NCBI GenBank assembly: GCA_046483075.1
Contig: JAWODV010000042.1
Location: forward strand, 62,001 to 126,000
DNA: 64,000 nt
Source of the DNA: JASMTM01 sp046483075
Lineage (GTDB): Bacteria; Thermotogota; Thermotogae; Petrotogales; Kosmotogaceae
Reading direction: 5' to 3'
Part shown: positions 17,472-26,323 of the stretch, piece after piece
Position numbering within the stretch: position 1 is the stretch's first letter
How the letters are laid out: each line of letters begins with the position of its first letter
The notes under the pieces: model-generated
Told to the model about the DNA's origin: nothing
Database searches by the model: none
The model's input: only the letters and a program-made list of their open reading frames with translations
Made by a program: the position numbers and the translations under genes

Positions 17472-18614
17472 TTAAACTCCCTCCTTGTCGAAAACCTCTT
17501 CTGCTGTTTTCACGGCTCTGCCGTACTCTACATCATATCCAAGCTTCTTGAGGACCATCTCTATTGCCGAAAGTGCAACAATCACATCAAACTTAGATAG
17601 ATATCCAAGATGAGAGACTCTAAATATCTTTCCCTTCATATCAGCCTGTCCACCAGCAATTGTAACACCATAATCATCTCTCATCATCGAAACCAGTTTT
17701 CGACCATCCACGCTTTCGGGAACTTTTACAGAAGTGAGAACATTGCCTGGATTTTTGGAAAATAGTTCCAACCCGAGAGCTTTAACTCCTTCTCTTATTG
17801 CCTCGCCAAGAATTCTGTGCCTTTCCCATACATTCTCCATGCCTTCTTCTTTGAGCATCTGAAGCGCTTTTCTTAACTGATATATCAAATTAACCGCAGG
17901 AGTATAGGGAGCAGCCTTTTTCTTATATGCTCTGGCATCAAAATAAAACCTTGATGACTCACATTTTTCAACCTTATCCCAGGCATCTGAACTAAATGAT
18001 ATAAATGCCAATCCAGGCGGTATCATAAAACCTTTTTGAGCACCTGATACCACAACATCAAGATTCCATTCGTCCATTTTTAACGGCTGTGCTACCAGAC
18101 CACTTATTGCATCAACTGCAATTAGTTTTCCGTGTTTTTTGACTACCTTTGCAAATCCTTCAATATCCATTATTGTTCCTGTAGAAGTTTCACTTAATGT
18201 AGTAAATACAGCGACGACATCAGGATTTGCTTCTAGTTTTTCATCAAGTTCTTCAGGCGTTACATAATCACCATATTCAACATCAATTGAAACAACTTCC
18301 GCTTTATATGCTTTACATAATTTAACCCAGCGTTCTCCAAATTTACCTCCATTAATAACTATGACTTTATCACCAGGAGAAACAATATTTGCAACAGCCA
18401 TTTCCATAGCACCTGTACCTGATGATGAAAGAATAAAAACATCGTTCTGCGTCTGAAATACATATTTCGTCAAATCAATAGCTTCTCCCATAATCTTTTC
18501 AAATTGAGGAGTTCTATGATGTATTATGTCACGCGCCCCTTCCAACAATAAATCTATTGGAACAGGGGTTGGACCTGGTGCCAACAGGTAATTCTTTTTA
18601 ACCAATTTTGCCAA
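17472..18614 (-). CDS. class V aminotransferase (serine/alanine-glyoxylate type)
   Basis: PLP enzyme of about 380 residues. It begins NYLLAPGPTPVP, the hallmark of the alanine-glyoxylate/serine-pyruvate branch. The PLP-binding region is IAVDAISGL (Asp to the pyridine nitrogen) and VVSGAQKGFMIPPG (Schiff-base Lys). The start is best placed at the TTG at 18614, 7 bp after GGAGGT; a GTG at 18623 lies inside that ribosome site. It is first in an operon with serA and ferredoxin. It may supply the amino transfer in serine or glycine synthesis; the true substrates cannot be told from sequence. Confidence 0.9.
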   Translation of the reverse strand: MAKLVKKNYLLAPGPTPVPIDLLLEGARDIIHHRTPQFEKIMGEAIDLTKYVFQTQNDVFILSSSGTGAMEMAVANIVSPGDKVIVINGGKFGERWVKLCKAYKAEVVSIDVEYGDYVTPEELDEKLEANPDVVAVFTTLSETSTGTIMDIEGFAKVVKKHGKLIAVDAISGLVAQPLKMDEWNLDVVVSGAQKGFMIPPGLAFISFSSDAWDKVEKCESSRFYFDARAYKKKAAPYTPAVNLIYQLRKALQMLKEEGMENVWERHRILGEAIREGVKALGLELFSKNPGNVLTSVKVPESVDGRKLVSMMRDDYGVTIAGGQADMKGKIFRVSHLGYLSKFDVIVALSAIEMVLKKLGYDVEYGRAVKTAEEVFDKEGV

Positions 18615-19301
18615 TTCAAACACCTCCAGTTAGTAATAGTAAAAAAAATATGTGAATTATTTAACAAATATTTTTAAAAATTCATCTACATTATCTTTTC
18701 TCATTCATTTCGTTCTCTAACTATAATAAAGTAATTATTTTGATTCTATTACTACCCCATTTAAAAAAGGATTATTAAATCTAAATCACCTTCAATACTA
18801 GTTTAAATTAATCTATTCTCTTCTACAAGTGCTGAACAAATCCAGCAAAAACTCTATAAACATTTTTATAAAAGATTATCATGCTTAAATGCAATAATAC
18901 TTATTCCTTTTACTAAAACATGCTTCAATTTTCCGACACAAAACTATATCTTTAACTTTCTTTTCATCTAAAACATATGCAATTCATTTCATTGAATGAA
19001 AATTTTTGCATGCAAATTATTTCATACAATAAATAATTACTTTCTGTCAAAGTTTGTATAAACAACTATTAATGCAAATAACAAATACTACCTGGCATCT
19101 TAAATATTGTTGGCATACCATTGCTTATACATTTATTAGAAGAATATGAAAAATGATACCAACTATCCATTTGAAAATGTATTCTTTATTCTTAATTTGT
19201 CAAATAGTCAAACTTTGTCTTACAAGTAAAGAGTCCTAAAGGTAGATAAGTTATAGATACCTAAATAAAACTGTACTTTAAAATCATCAGGGGGTGTTCA
19301 T
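18615..19301. other. AT-rich non-coding divergent intergenic region
   Basis: About 690 bp separate two divergent operons, with no convincing open frame or RNA gene. It is strongly AT-rich and holds two inverted repeats close together. One is TTCATT-6-AATGAA (18983-19000); the other is a perfect 12-bp palindrome TTTGCATGCAAA (19005-19016). These may be operators or protein-binding sites for either operon, which is inference. By far the longest gap in the window. Confidence 0.5.
18983..19016. repeat. paired inverted repeats in the divergent region
   Basis: TTCATT TCATTG AATGAA is followed 4 bp later by the perfect palindrome TTTGCATGCAAA. No U-tract follows, so these are not terminators. They are candidate binding sites about 285 bp ahead of the aminotransferase gene. 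Confidence 0.4.
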
Positions 19302-20531
19302 GTGAAACTAAATTTTTCTGAAACCGGTAAGAACTTGAAATCATCAATCATTCGAGAGCTTCTCAAGGATGCCATGAATGAGGGTGTTATCTCTTTTGGC
19401 GGTGGAGTGCCAGATCCTGAAACATTTCCAAAAGAGAAACTTGCTGAAATTGCACAAGATGTTATTCTAAATGAATATTCATGGTCATTACAATACGGTC
19501 CAACAGAGGGCGATTCTTTAATGAGAAAAACCTTTCTTGAGTTCCTTGAAAGGACAGAAGGCATTACTGGCCTGAATGAGGATAATATACTGATAACAGT
19601 TGGTTCTCAAAGTGCTCTTTCTTTAATATCAACAGTCTTTCTTGATAAACAAAGTATTTATTTCGTTTCAAAACCTGTCTATTTGGGAGCAGCAAGTGCC
19701 TTTGTAATGAATTCTCAAAGATATGAATATCTTGTTCTTCATGAAGATGGAATAGATATTAATGACCTTAGTAAAAGATTAAATGAGTTGAATAAAAATG
19801 GGGAAATAGAAAATGTAAAATTTATCTATGTTGTTCCTAACTTCCATAACCCAGCCGGGGTAACATTATCCCTGGAAAAACGAAAAGCCCTTATTGAACT
19901 GGCTGAGAAATATGATCTTCCAATTATTGAAGATGACCCTTATGGAGAGCTTAGATATGAAGGCGAACGTATTCCATCTTTATTTAAGCTTGCTGGAAAA
20001 GACAGAGTATTGATGTTAAGAACGTTCAGCAAAATACTATCACCGGGTATGAGACTTGGAATTGTAGTTGGAAATAAAGAACTGGTAAGAAAAATGGTTA
20101 TGGCCAAACAGGCTGCAGATTTATGTACACCAAGTCTTACTCAAAGGATAACGGCAAGATTCCTGCAAAAATATGATCTTAATAAAGAACTAAAACCAAC
20201 AATACAACTTTATAAAGAAAAGAAAGATCTAATGCTGGATGAGCTTGAAAAGGCATTCAAAGATATACCCGGAATTACCTGGACAAAGCCTGAAGGTGGT
20301 CTATTTATCTGGCTTACATTACCTGAAGGTTTTGATACTCTTGAAATGATGGATATCGCAAAAGAAATTGGGGTATTGTTTATACCTGGTAGCTCTTTTT
20401 CCCTTGATGGAAGCTGTTCCAATTCCATGAGATTATCCTTCTGTCTACCTCCTGAAAAGGATATTATTGAAGGTGTAAAGAGATTGAAGGAAGCTGTTGT
20501 TAAATACGGAAAAAGCAAAGATCTCCTTTGA
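19302..20531 (+). CDS. PLP-dependent class I/II aminotransferase (aminoadipate/branched-chain type)
   Basis: A 409-residue aminotransferase of the LysN/ARO8-like branch. ISFGGGVPDPETFP is near the N-terminus, YVVPNFHNPAG and IIEDDPYGELRYEG surround the PLP site, and the Schiff-base Lys is in LRTFSKILSPGMRLG. The start is GTG at 19302 after AGGGGGTG. It lies 11 bp ahead of buk. The context suggests it deaminates branched-chain, aromatic or similar amino acids to the 2-oxoacids used by the downstream oxidoreductase. The specificity is inference. Confidence 0.92.
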   Translation: MKLNFSETGKNLKSSIIRELLKDAMNEGVISFGGGVPDPETFPKEKLAEIAQDVILNEYSWSLQYGPTEGDSLMRKTFLEFLERTEGITGLNEDNILITVGSQSALSLISTVFLDKQSIYFVSKPVYLGAASAFVMNSQRYEYLVLHEDGIDINDLSKRLNELNKNGEIENVKFIYVVPNFHNPAGVTLSLEKRKALIELAEKYDLPIIEDDPYGELRYEGERIPSLFKLAGKDRVLMLRTFSKILSPGMRLGIVVGNKELVRKMVMAKQAADLCTPSLTQRITARFLQKYDLNKELKPTIQLYKEKKDLMLDELEKAFKDIPGITWTKPEGGLFIWLTLPEGFDTLEMMDIAKEIGVLFIPGSSFSLDGSCSNSMRLSFCLPPEKDIIEGVKRLKEAVVKYGKSKDLL

Positions 20532-20542
20532 GGAGTGATCAA

Positions 20543-21604
20543 ATGTACACTATTTTGGTAATAAATCCAGGTTCAACGACTACAAAGCTTGGAATATTAG
20601 AAAATGAAAAGTTTGTTTATGAGCATACAATGGAGCACACAAGTGATTATGATAATGAGGATATCAAAGAAACCATCAGCATGCGAACAAATGACATTAA
20701 GGGGTTCATGGAATCAAAAGGTTATAAACGGGAGGATTTTTCGGCAATAGCTTGCAGAGGAGGTATTCTGCCTCCTTTACCCGGGGGTACCTATATTGTT
20801 AATGAGGATATGGTCGATTATTTGCTTTATCAGTCACCTGTTGACCATCCATCAAATTATGCCGCACCCATAGGAATGGAGTTGTCTCAAAAAAGATTAC
20901 CTGTATTTATCACTGATCCAATCTCCACTGACGAATTCATTGATGAAGCAAGACTTTCTGGTATGCCGCAGATACAAAGATTAAGCCTTTTACATACATT
21001 AAATATGCGAGCAGTTTCCCATAAAGTAGCTAAGGCTTTTGGAAAAAATATCAATGAACTTAACATGGTAGTTGCACATCTGGGTGGAGGTATTTCAGTT
21101 GGTTTGCTACTTAAAGGAAGATTCGTGGATGTAAATAACGCTACTGGCGAAGGTCCCTTTAGTGCCAACAGAACCGGCGAGTTACCTGTTGGAGATCTTG
21201 CCAGGAAGTGTTTTAGTAAAGAATATACCAAAAAAGAATTATTAAAGAGATATACAAAAGAAGGAGGTTTAAAAGCCTACCTTGGAACTGACAGTTTAAA
21301 AGAAGCACTTAAAAACACAGATGATTTTTCCAGGCTTGTAATTGACGCAATGGCATATCAAGTAAGCAAAGAAATTGGTGGAATGTGCGCTGTCGCTGGT
21401 GGAAAAATCGATGCCATTGTTCTTACCGGTGGGATGGCTTACAGTTCAAGCTTTGTTGAAAAAATAAAATCCTATATTGCAAAGTTTGGACTTGTGGTTA
21501 CCGAACCCGGAGAACATGAAATGCTTGCTCTTGCTCAAGGAGCAATCAGGGTACTTAATAAAACAGAAACTCCAAAGACATTTTCATTGGAGGAGTTAGT
21601 ATGA
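20543..21604 (+). CDS. buk: butyrate kinase (first copy)
   Basis: Transfers phosphate from butyryl- or branched acyl-phosphate to ADP. ASKHA-fold motifs are visible: ILVINPGSTTTKLG at the N-terminus (phosphate 1), VAHLGGGISVG, and AIVLTGGMAYS (adenosine). 353 residues from the ATG at 20543, with GAGGAG 7 bp upstream; an in-frame TTG at 20528 lies inside the previous gene and is less likely. It overlaps ptb by 4 bp. A second copy lies just after ptb, and the two differ considerably in sequence, so they may serve different chain types. Confidence 0.95.
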   Translation: MYTILVINPGSTTTKLGILENEKFVYEHTMEHTSDYDNEDIKETISMRTNDIKGFMESKGYKREDFSAIACRGGILPPLPGGTYIVNEDMVDYLLYQSPVDHPSNYAAPIGMELSQKRLPVFITDPISTDEFIDEARLSGMPQIQRLSLLHTLNMRAVSHKVAKAFGKNINELNMVVAHLGGGISVGLLLKGRFVDVNNATGEGPFSANRTGELPVGDLARKCFSKEYTKKELLKRYTKEGGLKAYLGTDSLKEALKNTDDFSRLVIDAMAYQVSKEIGGMCAVAGGKIDAIVLTGGMAYSSSFVEKIKSYIAKFGLVVTEPGEHEMLALAQGAIRVLNKTETPKTFSLEELV

Positions 21605-22506
21605 TTAAAACACTAAATGAGATATTAAATGAATCCAGGAAGTTTCATTCAAAAGTAGCAGTTGCAGTGGCAGAAGATAAGGAAGTCTTAAAAGCCTGTA
21701 AGAATGCCATAAATGAGAACATTGCAGAATTTATATTTTTTGGAGACGAAAAATCACTTAATGCTTTAACCCGAGAATTGGATATGAAAAATGGGTATGA
21801 AATAGTAAATGCCAAAAATAATGAAGCTGCTATAAAAAAAGCTGTTGAAGCAGTCTCTTCTGAAAAAGCCCAGTTGTTAATGAAAGGAAAAGTAAGAACA
21901 GGAGATTTATTAAAGGAATTTTTAGATGAGAAATACGAATTGAGAACGAACAAAACAATGAATTTGGTAAGTGTTTTTCAGATACCAGATTTCGATAGTC
22001 TTCTTATTGTATCAGATGCTGGAATGGTAATTCAGCCAACGCTGCAACAAAAAATTCATTGCATATCAAACTGTATAAGTGTGGCAAAAACACTAAAAAT
22101 CCAAAAACCAAAGATTGCACTACTTGGAGCAGTTGAGACTGTAAATCCAAAAATGTTAGCAACAATGGACGCTGCGGTACTATCAAAAATGGCAGACAGA
22201 GGACAACTTGGAAATGCTGAAATAGATGGTCCCTTCGCCTTGGACAACGCCGTTTCTATTGCAGCTGCTGAACACAAAGGAATTTCCAGTAGCGTTGCAG
22301 GTAAAGCAGATGTGTTGATTATGCCAGATATTGAAGCCGGGAACATATTCTATAAAGCTATGGTCTTTCTTGCCGGTAGTGTGGTAGCCAGTACAATCAC
22401 AGGGGGTAAAAGACCGATTATACTGACTTCCAGAGCAGATACCGAAGAATCAAAACTCTATTCTATAGCATTAAATGTTTTACTGGCGGAGGGATACTAT
22501 GAATAG
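21601..22506 (+). CDS. ptb: phosphate butyryltransferase
   Basis: Converts acyl-CoA plus phosphate to acyl-phosphate and CoA. 301 residues of the phosphate acetyl/butyryltransferase family, with LLMKGKVRTGDLLKEFL, DGPFALDNAVS and ADVLIMPDIEAGNIFYKAM typical of Ptb. The ATG overlaps the buk stop, and its own stop lies inside the start of the second kinase, giving strict coupling. With the flanking kinases it forms the substrate-level phosphorylation step of the operon. Confidence 0.95.
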   Translation: MIKTLNEILNESRKFHSKVAVAVAEDKEVLKACKNAINENIAEFIFFGDEKSLNALTRELDMKNGYEIVNAKNNEAAIKKAVEAVSSEKAQLLMKGKVRTGDLLKEFLDEKYELRTNKTMNLVSVFQIPDFDSLLIVSDAGMVIQPTLQQKIHCISNCISVAKTLKIQKPKIALLGAVETVNPKMLATMDAAVLSKMADRGQLGNAEIDGPFALDNAVSIAAAEHKGISSSVAGKADVLIMPDIEAGNIFYKAMVFLAGSVVASTITGGKRPIILTSRADTEESKLYSIALNVLLAEGYYE

Positions 22507-23593
22507 AATTTTAGTCATAAATCCTGGTTCAACCTCAACTAAGCTTGCTATTTTTGAAGACGAGAACTTAATCGAAAATAAAACTATAAGGCATGAACCA
22601 CAAGAACTTGCTAAATTTGAATCGCTTTATGGTCAGAAAGGCTTCAGAAAAAAAATGATAATAGAATTTCTCGAAAAGCAGGGACTTGAGATAGCTGATT
22701 TTGATGCATTCATTGGAAGAGGAGGTTTGTTGAAACCTATTCCAGGGGGAACATACACAGTCACTGATAAAATGCTGGAAGATCTTAAAGAAGCCCGTTT
22801 TGGAGAACATGCTTCCAATTTAGGAGCTGTTTTAGCAAATGAACTGGCATCAGAATCAAAGGAAGAAATACCTGCTTACATAGCTGATCCTGTTGTTGTT
22901 GATGAAATGAATAAAATTGCCAAATTATCAGGACATCCTGATTTTGAAAGAAAATCCATATTCCATGCACTCAATCAAAAAGCTGTTGCTAGAGAAATTG
23001 CAGCTCGTTATGGTAGTAATTATGAAAGCATGAATTTGGTTGTAGTACATATGGGTGGAGGTATTTCAATAGGAGCACATGAAAAGGGTAAGGTTGTTGA
23101 TGTCAACAATGCGCTGAATGGTGATGGCCCCTATACACCCGAGAGATCTGGAACACTCCCAATTTCACAGTTCATAGAGTTATGTTATTCCGGAGAATAC
23201 AGCTATAAAGATATCAAAAAACTTATTAAAGGTAATGGCGGACTGGTAGCTTACACCGGTACCAACAATTGTGAAAAGATACAGGAAAAAATCGCTGTTG
23301 ATGAAGATACTGAATGGGCGCTTTATTATCGAGGAATGGTTTACCAGATAGTAAAATGGATTGGTAAAATTTCAGCTGCGTTGAAGGGCAAGGTTGATGT
23401 AATAGTACTTACTGGTGGTTTAGCTCATGATGAGCGCTTTCTCGTAAAATGGATAAAAGAAAAGGTATCCTTTATAGCACCCGTTGAAGTTGTACCTGGT
23501 GGAGATGAGGAACGTGCTCTTGCAAAAGCTGCCCTTCGTGCTATAAAACACGGAATCCAGCCAAAGATATACGAGGAGATCATTAATGTTTGA
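22499..23593 (+). CDS. buk: butyrate kinase (second copy)
   Basis: 364 residues from the ATG at 22499, with GGAGGG 5 bp upstream; earlier in-frame codons lie within ptb. Motifs are ILVINPGSTSTKLAIF, VVHMGGGISIG and VIVLTGGLAHDERF. The substrate loop GDGPYTPERSGTLP matches the Buk2-type kinase known structurally from Thermotoga maritima. Having two kinases around one Ptb suggests different acyl chains (straight and branched), which is inference. It overlaps ptb by 8 bp and the next gene by 8 bp. Confidence 0.95.
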   Translation: MNRILVINPGSTSTKLAIFEDENLIENKTIRHEPQELAKFESLYGQKGFRKKMIIEFLEKQGLEIADFDAFIGRGGLLKPIPGGTYTVTDKMLEDLKEARFGEHASNLGAVLANELASESKEEIPAYIADPVVVDEMNKIAKLSGHPDFERKSIFHALNQKAVAREIAARYGSNYESMNLVVVHMGGGISIGAHEKGKVVDVNNALNGDGPYTPERSGTLPISQFIELCYSGEYSYKDIKKLIKGNGGLVAYTGTNNCEKIQEKIAVDEDTEWALYYRGMVYQIVKWIGKISAALKGKVDVIVLTGGLAHDERFLVKWIKEKVSFIAPVEVVPGGDEERALAKAALRAIKHGIQPKIYEEIINV

Positions 23594-24248
23594 AAAAAAA
23601 GTCAATATATTCTTGGGAATGTTTGGTAGTGGTAAAACAGAGATATCACTAAACGCTGCCATAAAACTTAAATCAAAATATGAAAACGTAGCAATTGCTG
23701 ATATTGACGTCATCAGCACTTATTTTAGGTCACGCGATATGAGAAAAAACTTTGAATCAAAGGGCATTAAGATAATTGCTCCAGAAGGTAAATTGATGCA
23801 CGCAGATTTACCGATAATCGTTCCACAGGTGGCAGGTTATATTACAAGAGAAGATTACAGGTTAATTATCGATGTAGGTGGTAATGATGATGGCTCTGTG
23901 GTTCTCAGCTCATTGAAACAGCATATTGATTCACAAGAAAATGTTACTCATTTTATTGTAAATCCCTATCGTCCTTTCACAGATACAATTGACAAAACCG
24001 TTGATCATATTAAACGACTATCAGAAAAATCTCGCAGAAAAGTTGATTATTTAATCAATAATGCAAATCTTGGAGATGAAACAGAAGAGAAACACATTGA
24101 ATATGGAGAATCATTCGTAAAAGAAGTATCCAGGATCACAGGTATACCTGTAATTGCAACGGTTATCATGAACAGTATCAAACCCAAAAACACAGAATTT
24201 TCAATTCTTAACATAAAAAAGTTTATAAAAAAAGTATGGGAGGTTTAA
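23586..24248 (+). CDS. P-loop NTPase of unknown function in the fermentation operon
   Basis: 220 residues. A Walker A loop GMFGSGKTE sits at residues 11-19. A SIMIBI-like pattern follows, with IADIDVISTYFRSRD (nucleotide-dependent switch) and LIIDVGGNDDGS (Walker B-like). DYLINNANLGDET may be the base-recognition strand. No membrane or metal-binding motif is visible. It overlaps the second butyrate kinase by 8 bp and stops 2 bp before the next ATG. The fold resembles ArsA/MinD/CobQ-type ATPases, which act in cofactor insertion or targeting. A helper role for the oxidoreductase is inference only. Confidence 0.8.
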   Translation: MFEKKVNIFLGMFGSGKTEISLNAAIKLKSKYENVAIADIDVISTYFRSRDMRKNFESKGIKIIAPEGKLMHADLPIIVPQVAGYITREDYRLIIDVGGNDDGSVVLSSLKQHIDSQENVTHFIVNPYRPFTDTIDKTVDHIKRLSEKSRRKVDYLINNANLGDETEEKHIEYGESFVKEVSRITGIPVIATVIMNSIKPKNTEFSILNIKKFIKKVWEV

Positions 24249-24250
24249 GA

Positions 24251-24484
24251 ATGGCTAAAAACTTTGTAGAAATTGATAAAGAACGCTGTAAGGGATGTGG
24301 TCTTTGTATTGAATACTGTCCTAAAAATGTTCTTAGTTTTTCTGAAAAATTCAATAGCAAAGGGTATCATCCAGCACATCAACACGATATGGAAAATTGC
24401 ATTGGTTGCGGTTTTTGCTATATGATGTGTCCAGATACTGCAATTACAGTATATAAAGAAAAAGAAAAAGTTGAAACACGGTGA
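24251..24484 (+). CDS. 2-oxoacid:ferredoxin oxidoreductase, delta (2x[4Fe-4S]) subunit
   Basis: 77 residues with two four-cysteine cluster motifs, CKGCGLCIEYCPKN and CIGCGFCYMMCPDT. The ATG at 24251 has GGGAGGT upstream; an earlier GTG-type reading overlaps the previous gene. It carries electrons from the thiamine site to external ferredoxin. The order delta-alpha-beta-gamma in separate genes is that of Vor/Kor enzymes (vorDBAC or korDABC). Which 2-oxoacid is used cannot be fixed from this subunit. Confidence 0.93.
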   Translation: MAKNFVEIDKERCKGCGLCIEYCPKNVLSFSEKFNSKGYHPAHQHDMENCIGCGFCYMMCPDTAITVYKEKEKVETR

Positions 24485-24498
24485 AGAGGAGGATTGTT

Positions 24499-25566
24499 AT
24501 GACTGAAAAATTGATGGTAAAGGGAAACGAAGCCATGGCTGAAGCTGCTATAAGAGCAGGTTGTCGCTTGTATTTCGGTTATCCCATAACACCACAGTCA
24601 GAATTAACTGAATATATGTCACGAAGATTGCCTGAAGTTAAAGGAAGTTTCTTGCAATCTGAAAGTGAAGTTGCAGCTGTAAATATGATTTACGGAGCTG
24701 CATGTACCGGAACCAGAGTAATGACATCAACTTCTAGTCCAGGTTTCAGTTTGATGCAGGAAGGTGTGTCTTATATTGCTGGAGCCCAGTTACCATGTGT
24801 ATTCATTAATGTTGTTAGAGGAGGACCCGGACTTGGAGATATCCAGCCTGCCCAGAGTGATTACTTCCAGGCCACAAAAGGTGGCGGCCATGGAGATTAC
24901 AGACTTATAACACTCGCTCCCAGTTCCATCCAGGAAGCTGTTGATCTCATTCCACTGGCTTTCGACCTTGCAGATAAATATCGTAATCCAAGTCTGATTC
25001 TTGCCGACGGTATGCTAGGACAGATGATGGAACCTGTTACCTTTAGTGAATTTATTGATCTCTCTGAACTGCCAACTCATTCAAAGTGGGCTATGCAGGG
25101 AAATGAAGGTAGAGAGCCTCATAAAATAACGTCTTTCGATATAGATCCCAACAAGCTTGAAGAAATGAATATGGTTTATCATAAAAAATATGTAGAAATT
25201 ATGGAAAAGGAAACACGCTACGAAACCACACAAATAGAAGATGCAGAATACATTATGGTTGCCTACGGAACGATGGGCAGAATACTGAGTAATGTGCTGA
25301 AGATGGCAAGAAATGAAGACATTAAAGTAGGTTTGTTTAGGCCGATCACTCTCTGGCCATTTCCATATAAAGAATTGAACAAAATTATAAAAGACAAAAA
25401 GGGTGTTTTAACAGTTGAAATGTCAACCGGTCAGATGGTTGAAGATGTAAAATTAGGAGTTAATGGAGAGGTACCCGTTCATTTCTACGGTAGAACCGGT
25501 GGAGTAGTTCCAACACCCAGCGAAGTACTTGAACAATTGAAACAAATAATCGGGAGAGGTGAATAA
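24499..25566 (+). CDS. 2-oxoacid:ferredoxin oxidoreductase, alpha subunit
   Basis: 355 residues from the ATG at 24499 (GAGGAGG 6 bp upstream). Family motifs are MVKGNEAMAEAAIRAGCR, FGYPITPQSELTEYM and FLQSESEVAAVNM, then the transketolase C-like domain with VGLFRPITLWPFP. The alpha subunit contacts CoA and the oxoacid. GYPITPQSE is shared by Vor and Kor types. The neighbouring buk/ptb genes favour branched-chain or mixed 2-oxoacids over 2-oxoglutarate, which is inference. Confidence 0.93.
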   Translation: MTEKLMVKGNEAMAEAAIRAGCRLYFGYPITPQSELTEYMSRRLPEVKGSFLQSESEVAAVNMIYGAACTGTRVMTSTSSPGFSLMQEGVSYIAGAQLPCVFINVVRGGPGLGDIQPAQSDYFQATKGGGHGDYRLITLAPSSIQEAVDLIPLAFDLADKYRNPSLILADGMLGQMMEPVTFSEFIDLSELPTHSKWAMQGNEGREPHKITSFDIDPNKLEEMNMVYHKKYVEIMEKETRYETTQIEDAEYIMVAYGTMGRILSNVLKMARNEDIKVGLFRPITLWPFPYKELNKIIKDKKGVLTVEMSTGQMVEDVKLGVNGEVPVHFYGRTGGVVPTPSEVLEQLKQIIGRGE

Positions 25567-25567
25567 T

Positions 25568-26323
25568 ATGTCAGCAATGAAGACCTTTGAAAGACCTCGT
25601 GCACTTGCTTCAAAAGAGTTCACATATTGTCCTGGCTGTCATCATGGTATTGTCCACAGGTTAATAGCTGAGGTTATTGATGAATTTGAAATTCAGGGCA
25701 AAACCCTTATGGTCGCTCCGGTGGGTTGCTCCGTTTTTGCATACACCTTCTTCGATGTCGATGGTACTGTTGCCGCTCACGGGAGGGCTCCAGCAGTTGC
25801 AACCGGTATGAAAAGAGCAAGACCTGACAATATTGTTTTTACATATCAGGGTGATGGCGATCTTGCTGCAATTGGAACTGCTGAAATAATCCATGCAGCA
25901 AACAGAGGAGAAAAAATTACCTCAATTTTCATAAATAATGCCATTTATGGTATGACTGGTGGTCAGATGGCACCTACAACATTGCTTGGAATGAAAACAA
26001 CTACATCGCCATATGGCAGAAAATCTGAAACAGAAGGTTTTCCTATTCACGTTTGTGAACTCTTAAAGGAAACTGCAGGCGCTGCATATCTTGAAAGGGT
26101 TACTGTAAATTCACCCAACGAGGTTAGAAAAGCAAAAAAAGCAATCAAAAAAGCATTTACTGCTCAAATAAAAGGACTTGGCTTTTCAATGGTTGAAGTT
26201 TTGTCTACATGTCCAACAAACTGGGGAATGAGCCCTAAAGAATCTATGAAATGGCTTGATGAAAACATGAAGAAGGAGTATCCCGTTGGTGTATTTGTTG
26301 ACAAGGTCGGTGATGAAAAGTGA
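25568..26323 (+). CDS. 2-oxoacid:ferredoxin oxidoreductase, beta (TPP-binding) subunit
   Basis: 251 residues from the ATG at 25568 with AGAGGT upstream. It begins FTYCPGCHHGIVHRL, with cysteines near the TPP site. The TPP/Mg motif is TYQGDGDLAAIGTAEI ... NNAIYGMTGGQ. It catalyses decarboxylation of the 2-oxoacid on thiamine pyrophosphate. It overlaps alpha in the stop/ribosome-site region and its stop overlaps the gamma GTG by 4 bp. The TPP dependence links it to the riboswitch-controlled thiamine transporter elsewhere in the window. Confidence 0.94.
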   Translation: MSAMKTFERPRALASKEFTYCPGCHHGIVHRLIAEVIDEFEIQGKTLMVAPVGCSVFAYTFFDVDGTVAAHGRAPAVATGMKRARPDNIVFTYQGDGDLAAIGTAEIIHAANRGEKITSIFINNAIYGMTGGQMAPTTLLGMKTTTSPYGRKSETEGFPIHVCELLKETAGAAYLERVTVNSPNEVRKAKKAIKKAFTAQIKGLGFSMVEVLSTCPTNWGMSPKESMKWLDENMKKEYPVGVFVDKVGDEK

